Positions 9,019-17,643 of a stretch of 43,231 nt of DNA are shown here, piece after piece. A program made the position numbers and the translations under genes. A model generated the notes under the pieces. It was not told where the DNA came from and ran no database searches. It saw only the letters and a list, made by a program, of their open reading frames with translations. Origin of the DNA: Stentor roeselii (Eukaryota; Ciliophora; Heterotrichea; Heterotrichida; Stentoridae); assembly GCA_006503475.1 (NCBI GenBank), contig RSEH01000337.1:1-43231 (forward strand), read 5' to 3'. The number at the start of each line of letters is the position of its first letter. The stretch's first letter is position 1.

Positions 9019-9912
9019 ATGTCAGCCAGTCGTAACACTTGGAGCACAGAAGTAAGCATCAAATAGGAAGATGAAATAATAAAAAATTTCGTCCAGGTGC
9101 AAGGGCTGAAAAAATGGACCAAAATCGCAAACACGATAAAATCAGATCTCGGAATAGAAGGAAAAACTGGAAAACAATGCAGAGAACGTTGGCACAACCA
9201 CCTCGACCCTCAAGTCAAGAAAGAACTTTGGACTCCCGAAGAAGAAGCCAAGATTTTCGAGTTGCAGAAGCAGTTCGGCAACAAATGGAGCGAAATTGCC
9301 AGCTTTGTGCCAGGGCGCACTGAGAACTCTGTTAAGAACTGCTTTTATAGCGCAGTTCGTAGAAATTTGAGGAAATTTAACAGAAAACGAAATGAAAGTG
9401 AGAAAATCAAAGGCTCAATTAAGAACTTGTTAAAAAAACCACATGTTAAGGAACTACTCATGGGTGAAGTTGAAGATATTCAAGTTGGGAAGAAAGGAAA
9501 GGAAAGGAAAATTAAAGGGAAAAAGAAAGGCGGTGATAGGAAGGAGATGGGCTTGGTGGGTAAGGTACAGCCTGTTAGTATTGTACAGATGCCGAAGCGA
9601 TCGACGAGGAATAAGCCGAATGATATTATTTGTCCAACGATTTCTCCTATTCCGAGTCTGAGCTACTTCAGTTTTCCAATAACTCCAAGCACATCCCAAA
9701 GCATTCTATCCTCCAAGTTCAACCAAAACTACTTCTCATTTGGTGAAACAGTTGAACCATTCGAATCATCAAACAATCCAAAGCCAGAAGTAGACTTACA
9801 TACAGACCTATCATTTACCGAATGTTCAACTCCTCATTACTTCATTCCTCACTTCAGTCCAAAGTCTTCCTTCCAGCACTACATAACTCCTCGCAATTCC
9901 ACTTCAAAGTAA
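9019..9912 (+). CDS. Two-repeat MYB transcription factor (one 15-nt intron)
   Basis: Exons 9019-9051 and 9067-9912; intron GTAAGCATCAAATAG. Splicing gives 292 aa and restores the first MYB tryptophan (NTWSTE|EDEII). Repeat 1 runs W...W(KKWTKIA)...W(RERWHNHL). Repeat 2 starts LWTPEEEAK and has WSEIASFVPGRTENSVKN with its third aromatic position replaced by FYS, as in many R2R3 proteins. Without splicing the reading frame stops at the TAG inside the intron. A Lys-rich segment (about residues 170-195) may be a nuclear localisation signal, and the Ser/Pro-rich C-terminus may be a regulatory region. The sequence after repeat 2 (RRNLRKFNRKRNESE) is shared with the MYB gene at 17644-18345, so the two are paralogues. 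Confidence 0.88.
9052..9066 (+). other. 15-nt spliceosomal intron
   Basis: GTAAGCATCAAATAG, GT...AG, with A at positions 10 and 11, as known for heterotrich introns. It contains an in-frame TAG, so failure to splice truncates the protein. Removal joins GAA to GAA and restores the MYB repeat. Confidence 0.9.
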
Positions 9913-9953
9913 GTTTAATTGAAACTTGTTGAAAAAATCATAATTCCATAAAT

Positions 9954-10637
9954 ATGACTGAAGGCATTCCAGTGAGTGATTCCAAGACCTACCTAGTAGT
10001 GAAGCACATTCCCGAAGGACAAGATCCAAACGCTTACAAAACAGAACAAGTATGCAAAATCTGCGGAATCCCTTTCAAGAAAACAGGACCTTCTCAGTCA
10101 CAGCGACACGTCTGGTAATCCTCATTCAGTCGATTCTGTATTCATTCAGTTTGTGCAGCTTGTTCGCCTTTAACAGCTCTTCACCCCAAGTCGAATAACT
10201 CTGAAAGAATCTGCCTTGCTTGTTACACTTACTACCTGAAAGTAAGCATTGATGAAGAAAATGAACCGAGATATAGAGAAAGTGTTCGAATTGAAGTAGA
10301 TGAATTCGCGAGAAGGACTCGTGAAAATTATAAGGAAAATATTGAATCTGAGAAAAGACTGTCTAAAGATAGAGAAAAGGACTTGTTTGAAGAAATCTCG
10401 CGACTTAGTCTAGAAGTGCAAAAACGTGATACGATGATTATGACTATTGACCTCAGTGAAGATAATTCTGAGAAAAAGGAAGAAACTGAGTCGATTGCTA
10501 AGTATATCAATGAAATGAAGCAAATTGAAGCTGAGAATAATCGACTTAAACTTGAACTCACTCAACTGAAGAACAAACCTCAAGTCGCTCCTGTCGCTGA
10601 TAAGGAAGGATGTTTGAAAAAATGCAGCATTTTTTAA
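9954..10637 (+). CDS. FYVE-type zinc-finger protein with coiled coil and C-terminal CaaX box (one 15-nt intron)
   Basis: Exons 9954-10114 and 10130-10637; intron GTAATCCTCATTCAG; 222 aa. The spliced finger has eight zinc ligands in FYVE order: CKIC, RHVCRFC (for the family's RRHHCRxC), CAAC and CLAC, with the last two reached through SERICLACY. The basic RHxCR patch would bind phosphatidylinositol 3-phosphate on endosomes. Residues from about 100 to 200 form a charged coiled coil. The last four residues, CSIF, fit a CaaX prenylation box (Phe at X favours geranylgeranylation), and there is a second Cys five residues upstream of that Cys. The protein could therefore be held on membranes at both ends. 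It starts 41 bp after the MYB stop and is convergent with the coiled-coil gene, with a 1-bp gap between stop codons. Confidence 0.85.
10115..10129 (+). other. 15-nt spliceosomal intron
   Basis: GTAATCCTCATTCAG, with A at position 10. The unspliced frame meets a TAA formed at the exon-intron junction. Splicing joins TG to T and creates the Cys codon of the RHVCRFC zinc-ligand block, which strongly supports the call. Confidence 0.9.
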
Positions 10638-10638
10638 G

Positions 10639-11364
10639 TTATTTAGAAAATAGTAAGGAAAGTTTTGATAATAACTCCTGGTTCGTTGTGGAAAGCTTTT
10701 TATTCTCATGGATTAACTCGTCAATCTTCGCGCTGCTTGATGAATTTTTTATCTGAAACTGTGTTTCACTATTTTTTCTCAAATGTAAAATTTCATCCAT
10801 TTCTTGTTTAAGTTCTTCAATTTCTCTTTCTTGTGCATCGTTTTCAAGTTCCAGGTTGTAAATTCTTTGTTTCAAATTAAACCCTTCAGTTTTTGCATGA
10901 TTTTCTTCTTTTCTCAGTTCTAAAATCCTTTTTTCATAGATTCTTTTTACATTCTGTTTATCTGCATTCATTTCTTTCTTGAGTCGAGTGATGATTTTTT
11001 TGAGTTCCTCGTTTTTCCTGCACCAAGTCATAAACTCCTCGCCGTTTCTTTCCTTCTTTTTGATGACCAGGTCTTCCATGATTCTTATCCTTGCCTTCAA
11101 AGCCTCGACATCAGCGTCTTCAACAGGCGGCAGTTGATGAAGTTGCACTTCTAAATAATCCGAAGTCAATATTTTCGCACTTTCAGGTTCGCAGTTAATT
11201 TGTTCAAAATTCGAAACTTCAGCAGGTGCTTCTTTTTCAGGTTCTCCAAAAGTATCAGACGTGAACTCTTCTCGAAGTTGATTACTTTCCAAGAAACAAT
11301 TCAAAGCTTTTACCCGAAAAGGACTTTCTTGGGTGACTTTGATTTCTAAGACTTTTTTATTCAT
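10639..11364 (-). CDS. Coiled-coil protein of unknown function
   Basis: 241 aa. I do not recognise a family. The N-terminal 80 residues are acidic and mixed; from about residue 80 to the end the sequence is a nearly continuous charged heptad-like coiled coil (for example LKARIRIMEDLVIKKKE and QEREIEELKQEMDEI). No transmembrane segment or signal peptide is seen. It is the last of three closely spaced minus-strand genes and ends one base away from the stop of the FYVE gene. A structural or scaffolding role is likely but unproved. Confidence 0.75.
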   Translation of the reverse strand: MNKKVLEIKVTQESPFRVKALNCFLESNQLREEFTSDTFGEPEKEAPAEVSNFEQINCEPESAKILTSDYLEVQLHQLPPVEDADVEALKARIRIMEDLVIKKKERNGEEFMTWCRKNEELKKIITRLKKEMNADKQNVKRIYEKRILELRKEENHAKTEGFNLKQRIYNLELENDAQEREIEELKQEMDEILHLRKNSETQFQIKNSSSSAKIDELIHENKKLSTTNQELLSKLSLLFSK

Positions 11365-11384
11365 TATTATTTAATCCTGAAGTT

Positions 11385-12068
11385 TCACTGGAATTCCTGA
11401 TGTTTATACTTGAGCCTTTCTTTGTTCATATGCAGTTCATCATGATCCACTTCACATCCACTGATCGAGTCACAATCAAAGCAGTACTTATGACTTGCAG
11501 GAAGAGTATCAGGCATTCCAAGACAAACAAAAGACTCATATCGAGTCATTCTAAATCTCGAGGCTTGATTCAAAGCTTGAAGTTCTTCAAGATTGCAGCA
11601 GCAAATATTGATTTCTTTGATGCCACTTTGATCCAGGTTTCCCAAGACGTAGTTTTCAACACTTTCCAGAAGAAGCACTGCAGACCTTTCAAGAGACTGG
11701 TCAAGTAAAGGCAGAGGGATGGAGACAGTAGAGCACCCGAGACTGTTGCACACTTCAAGTCCCGTCTTTATCATCTTGACCGCCTCGTCCTCAGAAGGCT
11801 GCGCAGGGAGCATGGGACAGACAAGGCGAGAAGCGGGAAGGTCGAAGCAGGAAAAGTCCCTGATCGTGTGAACAGGGACCTGGGAAAAATCGATGGTGTC
11901 CTGAAAGTTCCCTTCAGAGACCAAACTCACGAAGTACCCCGGGTAAGGAGTCGCGACGAACAAAGGACAGAGAATCGCTTCTGACAGTGAGTTGACCAGA
12001 TGAAGGTGCTTCAAGTTTAAAGTCACTTTTTTGTACTCGCAGACTGCCAGGGTCCAGCCTTCTTTCAT
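11385..12068 (-). CDS. Macro-domain-like protein (divergent)
   Basis: 227 aa, mixed alpha/beta character. The middle (AVKMIKTGLEVCNSLGCSTVSIP...) followed by an amphipathic helix and a hydrophobic strand (IKEINICCCNLEELQAL) resembles the second half of a macro domain (a helix, then g-x-x-S-I-A-F-P, helix, strand). The family's first-half loops, with the DAIVNAAN and GGG motifs for ADP-ribose, are not recognisable, so ligand binding is doubtful. The C-terminus has a Cys/His cluster (CFDCDSISGCEVDHDE). It ends in TGA, unlike nearly all neighbours, with an in-frame TAA six codons later at 11367-11369. It is 20 bp above the coiled-coil gene and 28 bp below the PP2C gene. Confidence 0.45.
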   Translation of the reverse strand: MKEGWTLAVCEYKKVTLNLKHLHLVNSLSEAILCPLFVATPYPGYFVSLVSEGNFQDTIDFSQVPVHTIRDFSCFDLPASRLVCPMLPAQPSEDEAVKMIKTGLEVCNSLGCSTVSIPLPLLDQSLERSAVLLLESVENYVLGNLDQSGIKEINICCCNLEELQALNQASRFRMTRYESFVCLGMPDTLPASHKYCFDCDSISGCEVDHDELHMNKERLKYKHQEFQ

Positions 12069-12096
12069 TTATTCATTACTTATCAAGTATTAACAG

Positions 12097-13491
12097 TCAT
12101 TTCAGAGAATAGACGGGAAGATTACCCTCGATTGTCACCTGACTTCCACGTTTTGGATCTTTGAGGATTTTCGCTTCGATTGTGATTTTTTCTTCTTTTT
12201 TTAAGTCGAAGAGGTCGGAACTCGATCCTAAAAATGACTGTCTTCGAATGTTTTGGACTTTTGGAAGATTGATGCTTGTCTCGCTTTGACTTATCTCGAG
12301 AATCAGACAGGAAATGTCGTCGATGCTCACGTCGTCTTCTTGCACTATTGCTAACCATCTCACTCGGGCTTCTTCGCAGAGAAGTTGCGCGATGCAAGTG
12401 TTTGAAAGATTTGGAGTTTCTTTGGTTTTTTTTAGTGATCGGCATGACTTTTCACGGAAAAACTCGACGTAACGCACTGCGTCTTCGTTGGTCATTGCGT
12501 CCCAGATACCGTCTGAACCTATTATTACGAATAAGTCGTTTTGGTCGTCTATTAAACAGTGAGAGATGTCGGGAGTTGATATTACTCCGATTGACTTTGC
12601 TATGTTGTCACCGATTGATCTGCTTAGTGTCAGACCAGGACTATTCAAATGTGACTCCCAAACACGATAAGGTCCGACCCTATTTCCTTCCGCATCAGTG
12701 ATTCTTTTAATCCTTCCTCCAGCCTCCACAATTCTCTGCGCTTCATCCTTATCATCCGGTTTATGTTCCTTAGTCAATTGCAAACAAAAGACCTCTCTAG
12801 TCAATTTAGACCCTCTCCTAACCTTAATTTCCGCAAGTGCTTCATTTTCTTCCCTATTTCTAACCTCAATCAAAGGCTGACGTTTCGAAAAACTTCCTAA
12901 AACCGCTCTAGAATCCCCAACACAAGCAGAATAAAGATGTTTTTCAAACACCAAGACAAAAACAGCAGTTCTTTTTAAGTCTTACGTTCCTGAGTACTCA
13001 GAATTGATTTTACTAGAGCCATTCCTCAATGAATTATCACACAATTCCACCAAATCACTTAAAAAAATCTCAGGATTCGACTGAATATCAATTACAAGAA
13101 TCATGTCTGACTTGGTTTTAAAGTATCGAGAAGTAAAACTACAGCAAAAGTTCACAACTTGCTCGCCTTCTGCACCGTGACCGTCGAATAAGCACAGTAA
13201 AAGAGAGAAGGAATTCGATAAAAACATGCAGCTGTCAAGACATTTTTGGAAATAGTTACAGTGAGGGTCTTGTCCTGGAAGAATCGAAGAGGATATCCAG
13301 TAGTTGTGAGATGGAAGAGATATGTACTCGATGTTAGAGTTTATGGGATTTGTGAGAACTAGATCTAAGGGTGGAGAATTTTGAAGCTTTTGGGATTTTA
13401 GAGATATTTGGAGTTTTTGCGGGTAACTGCAGGTGAAGGATGACTTTTCTTGTTGGTGGCTTGGTTTTAGAATTGTTGCACAGGTTCCCAT
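12097..13491 (-). CDS. PP2C-family Ser/Thr phosphatase (one 15-nt intron)
   Basis: Exons, in coding order, 13491-12986 and 12970-12097; intron GTAAGACTTAAAAAG (minus strand). The spliced product is 459 aa, and the join restores EYSGTTAVFVLV, the family's S-G-(S/T)-T-A strand. All catalytic motifs are present: LFDGHGAEGE, VGDSRAV, TLSRSIGD, IIGSDGIWDAM and SIDDISCLI, so the Asp residues that bind the two metal ions are kept and the enzyme should be active. A long loop follows VGDSRAVLG (about 50 residues, basic). The N-terminal MGTCATI is a possible N-myristoylation and palmitoylation site (Gly2, Cys4), so membrane attachment is plausible. It ends in TGA with TAA seven codons beyond (12076-12078). 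Confidence 0.9.
12971..12985 (-). other. 15-nt spliceosomal intron
   Basis: Read on the minus strand it is GTAAGACTTAAAAAG, with A at position 10. It contains an in-frame TAA (GGAACGTAAG region). Removing it joins AC to A, restoring the Thr-Thr-Ala of the PP2C motif. Confidence 0.9.
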
Positions 13492-13852
13492 TTATTCATG
13501 ATTTTTGGGTTAAATTTAGATAAAAGAAAATAAAGGTTTTTGGGAAGCTGGGATGTTTGTTGAAGGATTTTTTAGGTATTAGGGAAAATTATAGGTTTTT
13601 ATGTTAAGAGCATTATTTTTATTTCAGTAAGGGGACTTATAAAGAAATGGCTGATAACATGCAGAACCTTCTTTTTCTTACAGTCCAAATGTTGATCTTT
13701 AAATCTTTGTTTTCAGCTGAGATGGCTTTAAGAACAAGACCAAAGAGAAATTAAGATATTTAATAGAAAATTTCAGTTATAATCTATAACTGGGTGTTAA
13801 CCACAACCTTTCTTCCAAAATTAAAAACTACTCAGTAAATACCAATAAATCT
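13492..13852. other. Intergenic region upstream of PP2C
   Basis: 361 bp without a gene. From 13492 to about 13620 the + strand is rich in G and T and nearly free of C, so the coding (minus) strand of the PP2C gene is G-poor just upstream of its start, the same asymmetry seen upstream of other genes here. The rest is mixed AT-rich sequence that must also hold the 3' end of the TPX2-like gene. Confidence 0.5.
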
Positions 13853-14650
13853 CTACTTTTTCAAATTACACCTATTCAAACCCCAATGTTCTGATTGACT
13901 CCTGATGTCATTCCTATCACTCGCTCTTCCTACTGAAGGCAAAGGCAAAGCTTTAAACTCCATTTGTTTCCTAATCCTTTTCACCCTTTCTCTTTCTATT
14001 TCCTCCTCCATTTGTTTTTTCATCAAAGCTTCAGCCTCACGATTTCTAATATTATTCTTGATCCTCTCTTCAAAAATATCTCTTTTTTCAGCTCTAGATT
14101 GTGTGGCAAAGGAAAAAACATCAGTTTTCGTAGTCTGAGTGGTTCCTAGCAGTGGTTTAAATGGTTCTTCAACATGTGGAGCTTTTCTCGCAACAAACTT
14201 CTGAACCGGTTCATTAAAACTGACGACTTTTTTCGGTCGATAATTAAAACTCAAGTTAAAAGGCTGAACATTAGTCAAGTTATTGCTCAACATGACAGCA
14301 CTTGAACTACTCGAAAAAGAAGTCGAAAGCGTCGAATTCAAATCATTACTTTTTTCTTTTCCTCCCTGTTTACCCCCTCTCTTCACTTTAAGCACTTCTC
14401 GGCTGCCATTGAAACTCGCCTGATTCGTCACTTGTGGAAAAGGACAGTTAAGTTGATGTGAATTTATAAGTTTCTGTCGAAAATCCTCAGAATTCTTCGC
14501 CTGGTTCATGAGTTGAATGCGAGATTGCCAGTCCGGAGGAAAGTTGTTGCAATTGCTGGTGTTTTGAATGTTGCAGCCAGGTGGAACTCGTTTTCTGTCA
14601 GAAAAAGTCGAGTTGGTTGAAGGAACAAAGGAAAACTGGTTAGGTCGCAT
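13853..14650 (-). CDS. TPX2-domain-like protein
   Basis: 265 aa from the ATG at 14650 (MRPNQFSF). A longer frame from 14686 would overlap the kinesin start codon, and the chosen ATG is preceded by ATATA. The C-terminal part, FATQSRAEKRDIFEERIK followed by a Glu/Arg-rich helix ending in RKQMEFKALPLP, is the layout of the TPX2 C-terminal family (F-x-x-RAE-R-x-F, a long charged helix, then FKA-x-P-P). TPX2 proteins bind microtubules and help spindle assembly. The N-terminal half is Asn/Ser-rich and probably disordered. It is divergent from a kinesin gene, with only 29 bp between start codons, so the two microtubule genes probably share a promoter. Confidence 0.72.
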   Translation of the reverse strand: MRPNQFSFVPSTNSTFSDRKRVPPGCNIQNTSNCNNFPPDWQSRIQLMNQAKNSEDFRQKLINSHQLNCPFPQVTNQASFNGSREVLKVKRGGKQGGKEKSNDLNSTLSTSFSSSSSAVMLSNNLTNVQPFNLSFNYRPKKVVSFNEPVQKFVARKAPHVEEPFKPLLGTTQTTKTDVFSFATQSRAEKRDIFEERIKNNIRNREAEALMKKQMEEEIERERVKRIRKQMEFKALPLPSVGRASDRNDIRSQSEHWGLNRCNLKK

Positions 14651-14679
14651 TATATCCCCCTCTAAGAATATACTAAACA
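14651..14679. promoter_or_regulatory. 29-bp shared divergent promoter between TPX2-like and kinesin genes
   Basis: All intergenic DNA between the two start codons. On the minus side TATAT runs into the ATG (ATATAATG). On the plus side there is AATATACTAAACA before the ATG. Both products are microtubule proteins, which suggests co-regulation; that part is inference. Confidence 0.55.
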
Positions 14680-16902
14680 ATGTCAAAACCCAGCCAAGCA
14701 GGCAACATTAAAGTTTTGTGCCGCTTTCGCCCTTTAAACTCACAGGAACATCTGAATTCTGAACTTATTCATGTTGACTTCACGGAGAACTCCAGTGTGA
14801 TGATCATTCCTAAAAGTGAAAACTCTTCTCCGTTAACTTTCACGTATGACTACATCTTTCGCCCTGAAAGTTCTCAAGAAGAAGTCTTTGATGTCGCTGC
14901 TAAGCCTATCATTGAAGATGTGATTCAAGGGTTCAATGGAACTATTTTCGCTTACGGGCAGACTGCCTCGGGCAAGACACATACGATGACTGGACATGAT
15001 ATTTTTGACCCTCATACAATGGGAATTGTGCCAAGAATGATTTCTACTGTTTTTGATAAAATCGAGTGCGCTGATGAAAACGTCGAGTTTTCTGTCAAGG
15101 TCTCGTATTGCGAATTGTATTTAGAAAAAATCAATGATTTGATTGAAGTGGATAAGAAAAGCTTGAAAATTAGGCAAGAAAGGAGCAGGGGAGTTTATAT
15201 TTCTGGACTTAGTGAACATTATGTGGCTAGTGATTTTGATGTTTTTGAGCTTCTTCGTGTAGGTACCGAAAATCGTCAAGTAAGCTGCAACAAGATGAAT
15301 GCAAAGTCATCTCGTTCCCACACTCTATTCTCTCTAACAATCACTCAAAACAACGCTCTCGACATGAGTGCAAGAGTGGGCCGTCTTTACCTAGTCGACC
15401 TTGCCGGTTCAGAGCGAGTGACCAAAACAGGAGCTGAAGGCCAGCGTCTTCAAGAGCTAAAAATGATAAACAAAAGCCTTAACACCCTAGGCCAAGTGAT
15501 AAATCTTCTAACAGACGGCAAATCCACTCACATTCCTTACCGCGACTCAAAACTAACGCGAATTTTGCAGGATTCTCTTGGCGGTAACTCAAAAACCGCG
15601 ATAATCATCACCTGTTCCCCTGCCTTATGCAATGAATCTGAAACTATTTCAACTCTTCGTTTTGGCTTTCGAGCCAAATCAATAAAAAATAAACCAAAAG
15701 TCAATCGAGAACTGACAATGGCTGAGTTGAAGTTAAAACTTGCCAAGATTGAAGAAGAACTTAGAAAAAAAACATCAAAAATACAGAAGCTTGAATTAGC
15801 TCTCAGTCAAAATGAGGTCACTTTGCCTAATGATGTCACAATTTTAACGGAAAGAACTGATGAAAGTGATGAATTTAAAAATACTGATACTGATGACTTT
15901 TTCGCTGAAATCGAAGAAGCTAGAAATAAACTCACACAACTTGTTGATCAGAATTTTAGACTTAAAAGGACTTCGGTGGATTTGAAGAATAGCTTGGAAG
16001 AACTGGATTCGTCAAATTCTAGTCAAACTGCACTTATTAATGTACTGGAAACGAAGATTGTTAGGATGGAAACTTCGATTTATAATAAAGTTGAACTTAG
16101 CTCGAAACTTGCGATTGAAAAAGATGTGCTCACTGCTCGACTTGCTGAAATTCATAGTAAAAAACTTGAACTTGAAAGGGTTTTTAATGAAAAACAGGTC
16201 GAAAGTGAAGATCTTAGGTTTCAGGTTAAAATGCATGTGGGTGAAGAGGATATTGAAAATGAACCTGCTGATTTAATTGACCAACTAAAGAACAAACTCA
16301 TGAACGAGCAACAAAAATACAAAAGAAACCAGTCCGAGATGCAAAGTTTACAACTCCGACTGGGCCAAGCACTTCAAGACCTAACCCGTGACAAGCGATC
16401 AGAAGAGCGTGAGCTTCTAAACCGTGAAATAACGGCTCGTAACGAGAAAATCTCTCGTCTCGAAGAAGAACTAGAAGAAATAATCGAGAACCATCGTTCA
16501 GTAAAGAAAATCCTTTCAGAGGACGAGGCGACTTTAAAAGAAAGAACAGACGAGCTCGAAAACAACTTAGAAGAACTTACAAGTCTCTACAAGCAGCTTT
16601 TGGCACGTCAAAGTTCAGTAAACATCGAAAAACAACTGAACATCCGCAAGATCACTCGACTCAACGAAAGGATCAAAAGCCTCGAAGAAGAGTTGAAAGG
16701 CAAAAGGGAACAACTGATGACTGCCGAGGTCGAAGCCAACAGGTTCTTAGACGACATGGCCTCGCAAAGCATTTTCAATAGAATCAAAGTTCCAATCAAA
16801 GGAGGCGGCGGCAAAGGTGTCAGAGCTTCTGTCGCTAATCGGCTCTCTATCAAGCCGAACCGCGCTTATGCCTCAATGGTTGGAAGGGCCATTCAGGGAT
16901 AG
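14680..16902 (+). CDS. Kinesin, kinesin-1-like plus-end motor
   Basis: 740 aa. An N-terminal motor domain (about 1-335) has all nucleotide motifs: P-loop GQTASGKT at 93-100, switch I NAKSSRSH at 207-214 and switch II DLAGSE at 240-245. The start (NIKVLCRFRPLN) and neck-linker region (FRAKSIKNKPKVNRELT) match kinesin-1 heavy chains best. From about residue 350 to 700 the stalk is a long coiled coil broken by short gaps. The C-terminus (ISIKPNRAYASMVGRAIQG) is short and basic, and a kinesin-1 cargo or IAK tail is not evident. The protein is shorter than animal KIF5 (about 960 aa). Synonymous codon style changes in blocks along the gene (see findings). The FHA-like gene begins 8 bp after its stop. 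Confidence 0.93.
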   Translation: MSKPSQAGNIKVLCRFRPLNSQEHLNSELIHVDFTENSSVMIIPKSENSSPLTFTYDYIFRPESSQEEVFDVAAKPIIEDVIQGFNGTIFAYGQTASGKTHTMTGHDIFDPHTMGIVPRMISTVFDKIECADENVEFSVKVSYCELYLEKINDLIEVDKKSLKIRQERSRGVYISGLSEHYVASDFDVFELLRVGTENRQVSCNKMNAKSSRSHTLFSLTITQNNALDMSARVGRLYLVDLAGSERVTKTGAEGQRLQELKMINKSLNTLGQVINLLTDGKSTHIPYRDSKLTRILQDSLGGNSKTAIIITCSPALCNESETISTLRFGFRAKSIKNKPKVNRELTMAELKLKLAKIEEELRKKTSKIQKLELALSQNEVTLPNDVTILTERTDESDEFKNTDTDDFFAEIEEARNKLTQLVDQNFRLKRTSVDLKNSLEELDSSNSSQTALINVLETKIVRMETSIYNKVELSSKLAIEKDVLTARLAEIHSKKLELERVFNEKQVESEDLRFQVKMHVGEEDIENEPADLIDQLKNKLMNEQQKYKRNQSEMQSLQLRLGQALQDLTRDKRSEERELLNREITARNEKISRLEEELEEIIENHRSVKKILSEDEATLKERTDELENNLEELTSLYKQLLARQSSVNIEKQLNIRKITRLNERIKSLEEELKGKREQLMTAEVEANRFLDDMASQSIFNRIKVPIKGGGGKGVRASVANRLSIKPNRAYASMVGRAIQG

Positions 16903-16910
16903 ATTAATAA

Positions 16911-17579
16911 ATGGACACCGTCATTAAAACTGTCAGAACTCTTGAAGGAATCAATGAGAAAAGTTTTAATTTCGTTATTTTACCGATTGAGATTTCACAG
17001 GTTATCATTGGAAATTCCTTGATTTCTGGTAATTTGGATTTTTTTAAAGAAAATCTCGAAAATTCTCAAAGTTTTTGCTATGAAATCCCAAATTCTAAGA
17101 ATGATTCGGTTTTTGTTAGACTTTTTCGTGGAGATGATACGAAAATCACTGAAATTTTTACTTTTGAGGGAAATTTAAGTATTTTGGAAAGGTTTTCAAG
17201 AGTGGTGTTGAAAAGTGGAAGTAGAATTTATGCTGGAAATACGTTGATTGTTGTGGACTGGGTTTCGAGTAATAGGGTGTTGATGACTAGCAGGTTTAAG
17301 AAGAAAGTTGTGAGGTATACGATTGAGAAACAGGATTTTCATGAGTTTTTTATCGGGGAGTCTGAAGTTTGTAGTGTTTTCGTCAGGGGAGCAGAGTTAT
17401 TTGGAAAGTTTTTCCTTCAGGACAGTGAATGGGTTGTGGAAAGTAAGTCTGACATGTGGGTGCCTTGCACTTCAAGAAAAAATTTAAACATTTCACTTCC
17501 ATTTGATTTTAAATTCACATCTGGTTTAAAAGTAACGATTTTCGATGGAGTTTCTGAAGACCTTCATGATTTTCCTTAA
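16911..17579 (+). CDS. FHA-like protein of unknown function
   Basis: 222 aa, mostly predicted beta strand. LKSGSRIYAGNTLIVVDW (about 97-114) followed by a second strand series starting FFIGESEVCSVFV resembles forkhead-associated domains, where an I-G-R loop, short strands and a final G-x-x-I-x-(I/A)-G turn occur. The phosphothreonine-binding R and S-x-x-H residues are not present, so the match is weak and phosphopeptide binding is uncertain. It starts 8 bp after the kinesin stop on the same strand and is convergent with the MYB gene 64 bp away. Confidence 0.45.
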   Translation: MDTVIKTVRTLEGINEKSFNFVILPIEISQVIIGNSLISGNLDFFKENLENSQSFCYEIPNSKNDSVFVRLFRGDDTKITEIFTFEGNLSILERFSRVVLKSGSRIYAGNTLIVVDWVSSNRVLMTSRFKKKVVRYTIEKQDFHEFFIGESEVCSVFVRGAELFGKFFLQDSEWVVESKSDMWVPCTSRKNLNISLPFDFKFTSGLKVTIFDGVSEDLHDFP

Positions 17580-17643
17580 AAACAAGAAAAGTAGTTCATA
17601 TTTAAACTTTTTTAAAAATGAAACCATGTAAATTACAAGACTA

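Noticed and set aside
14651-14686. Longer start of the TPX2-like gene at 14686
   Set aside because: It would overlap the kinesin start codon; the ATG at 14650 has the ATATA context common here.
15276-15290. Possible hidden 15-nt intron GTAAGCTGCAACAAG in kinesin
   Set aside because: The bases code for V-S-C-N-K just before MNAKSSRSH, matching the conserved motor sequence (V-A-x-T-x-M-N), so they are exonic.
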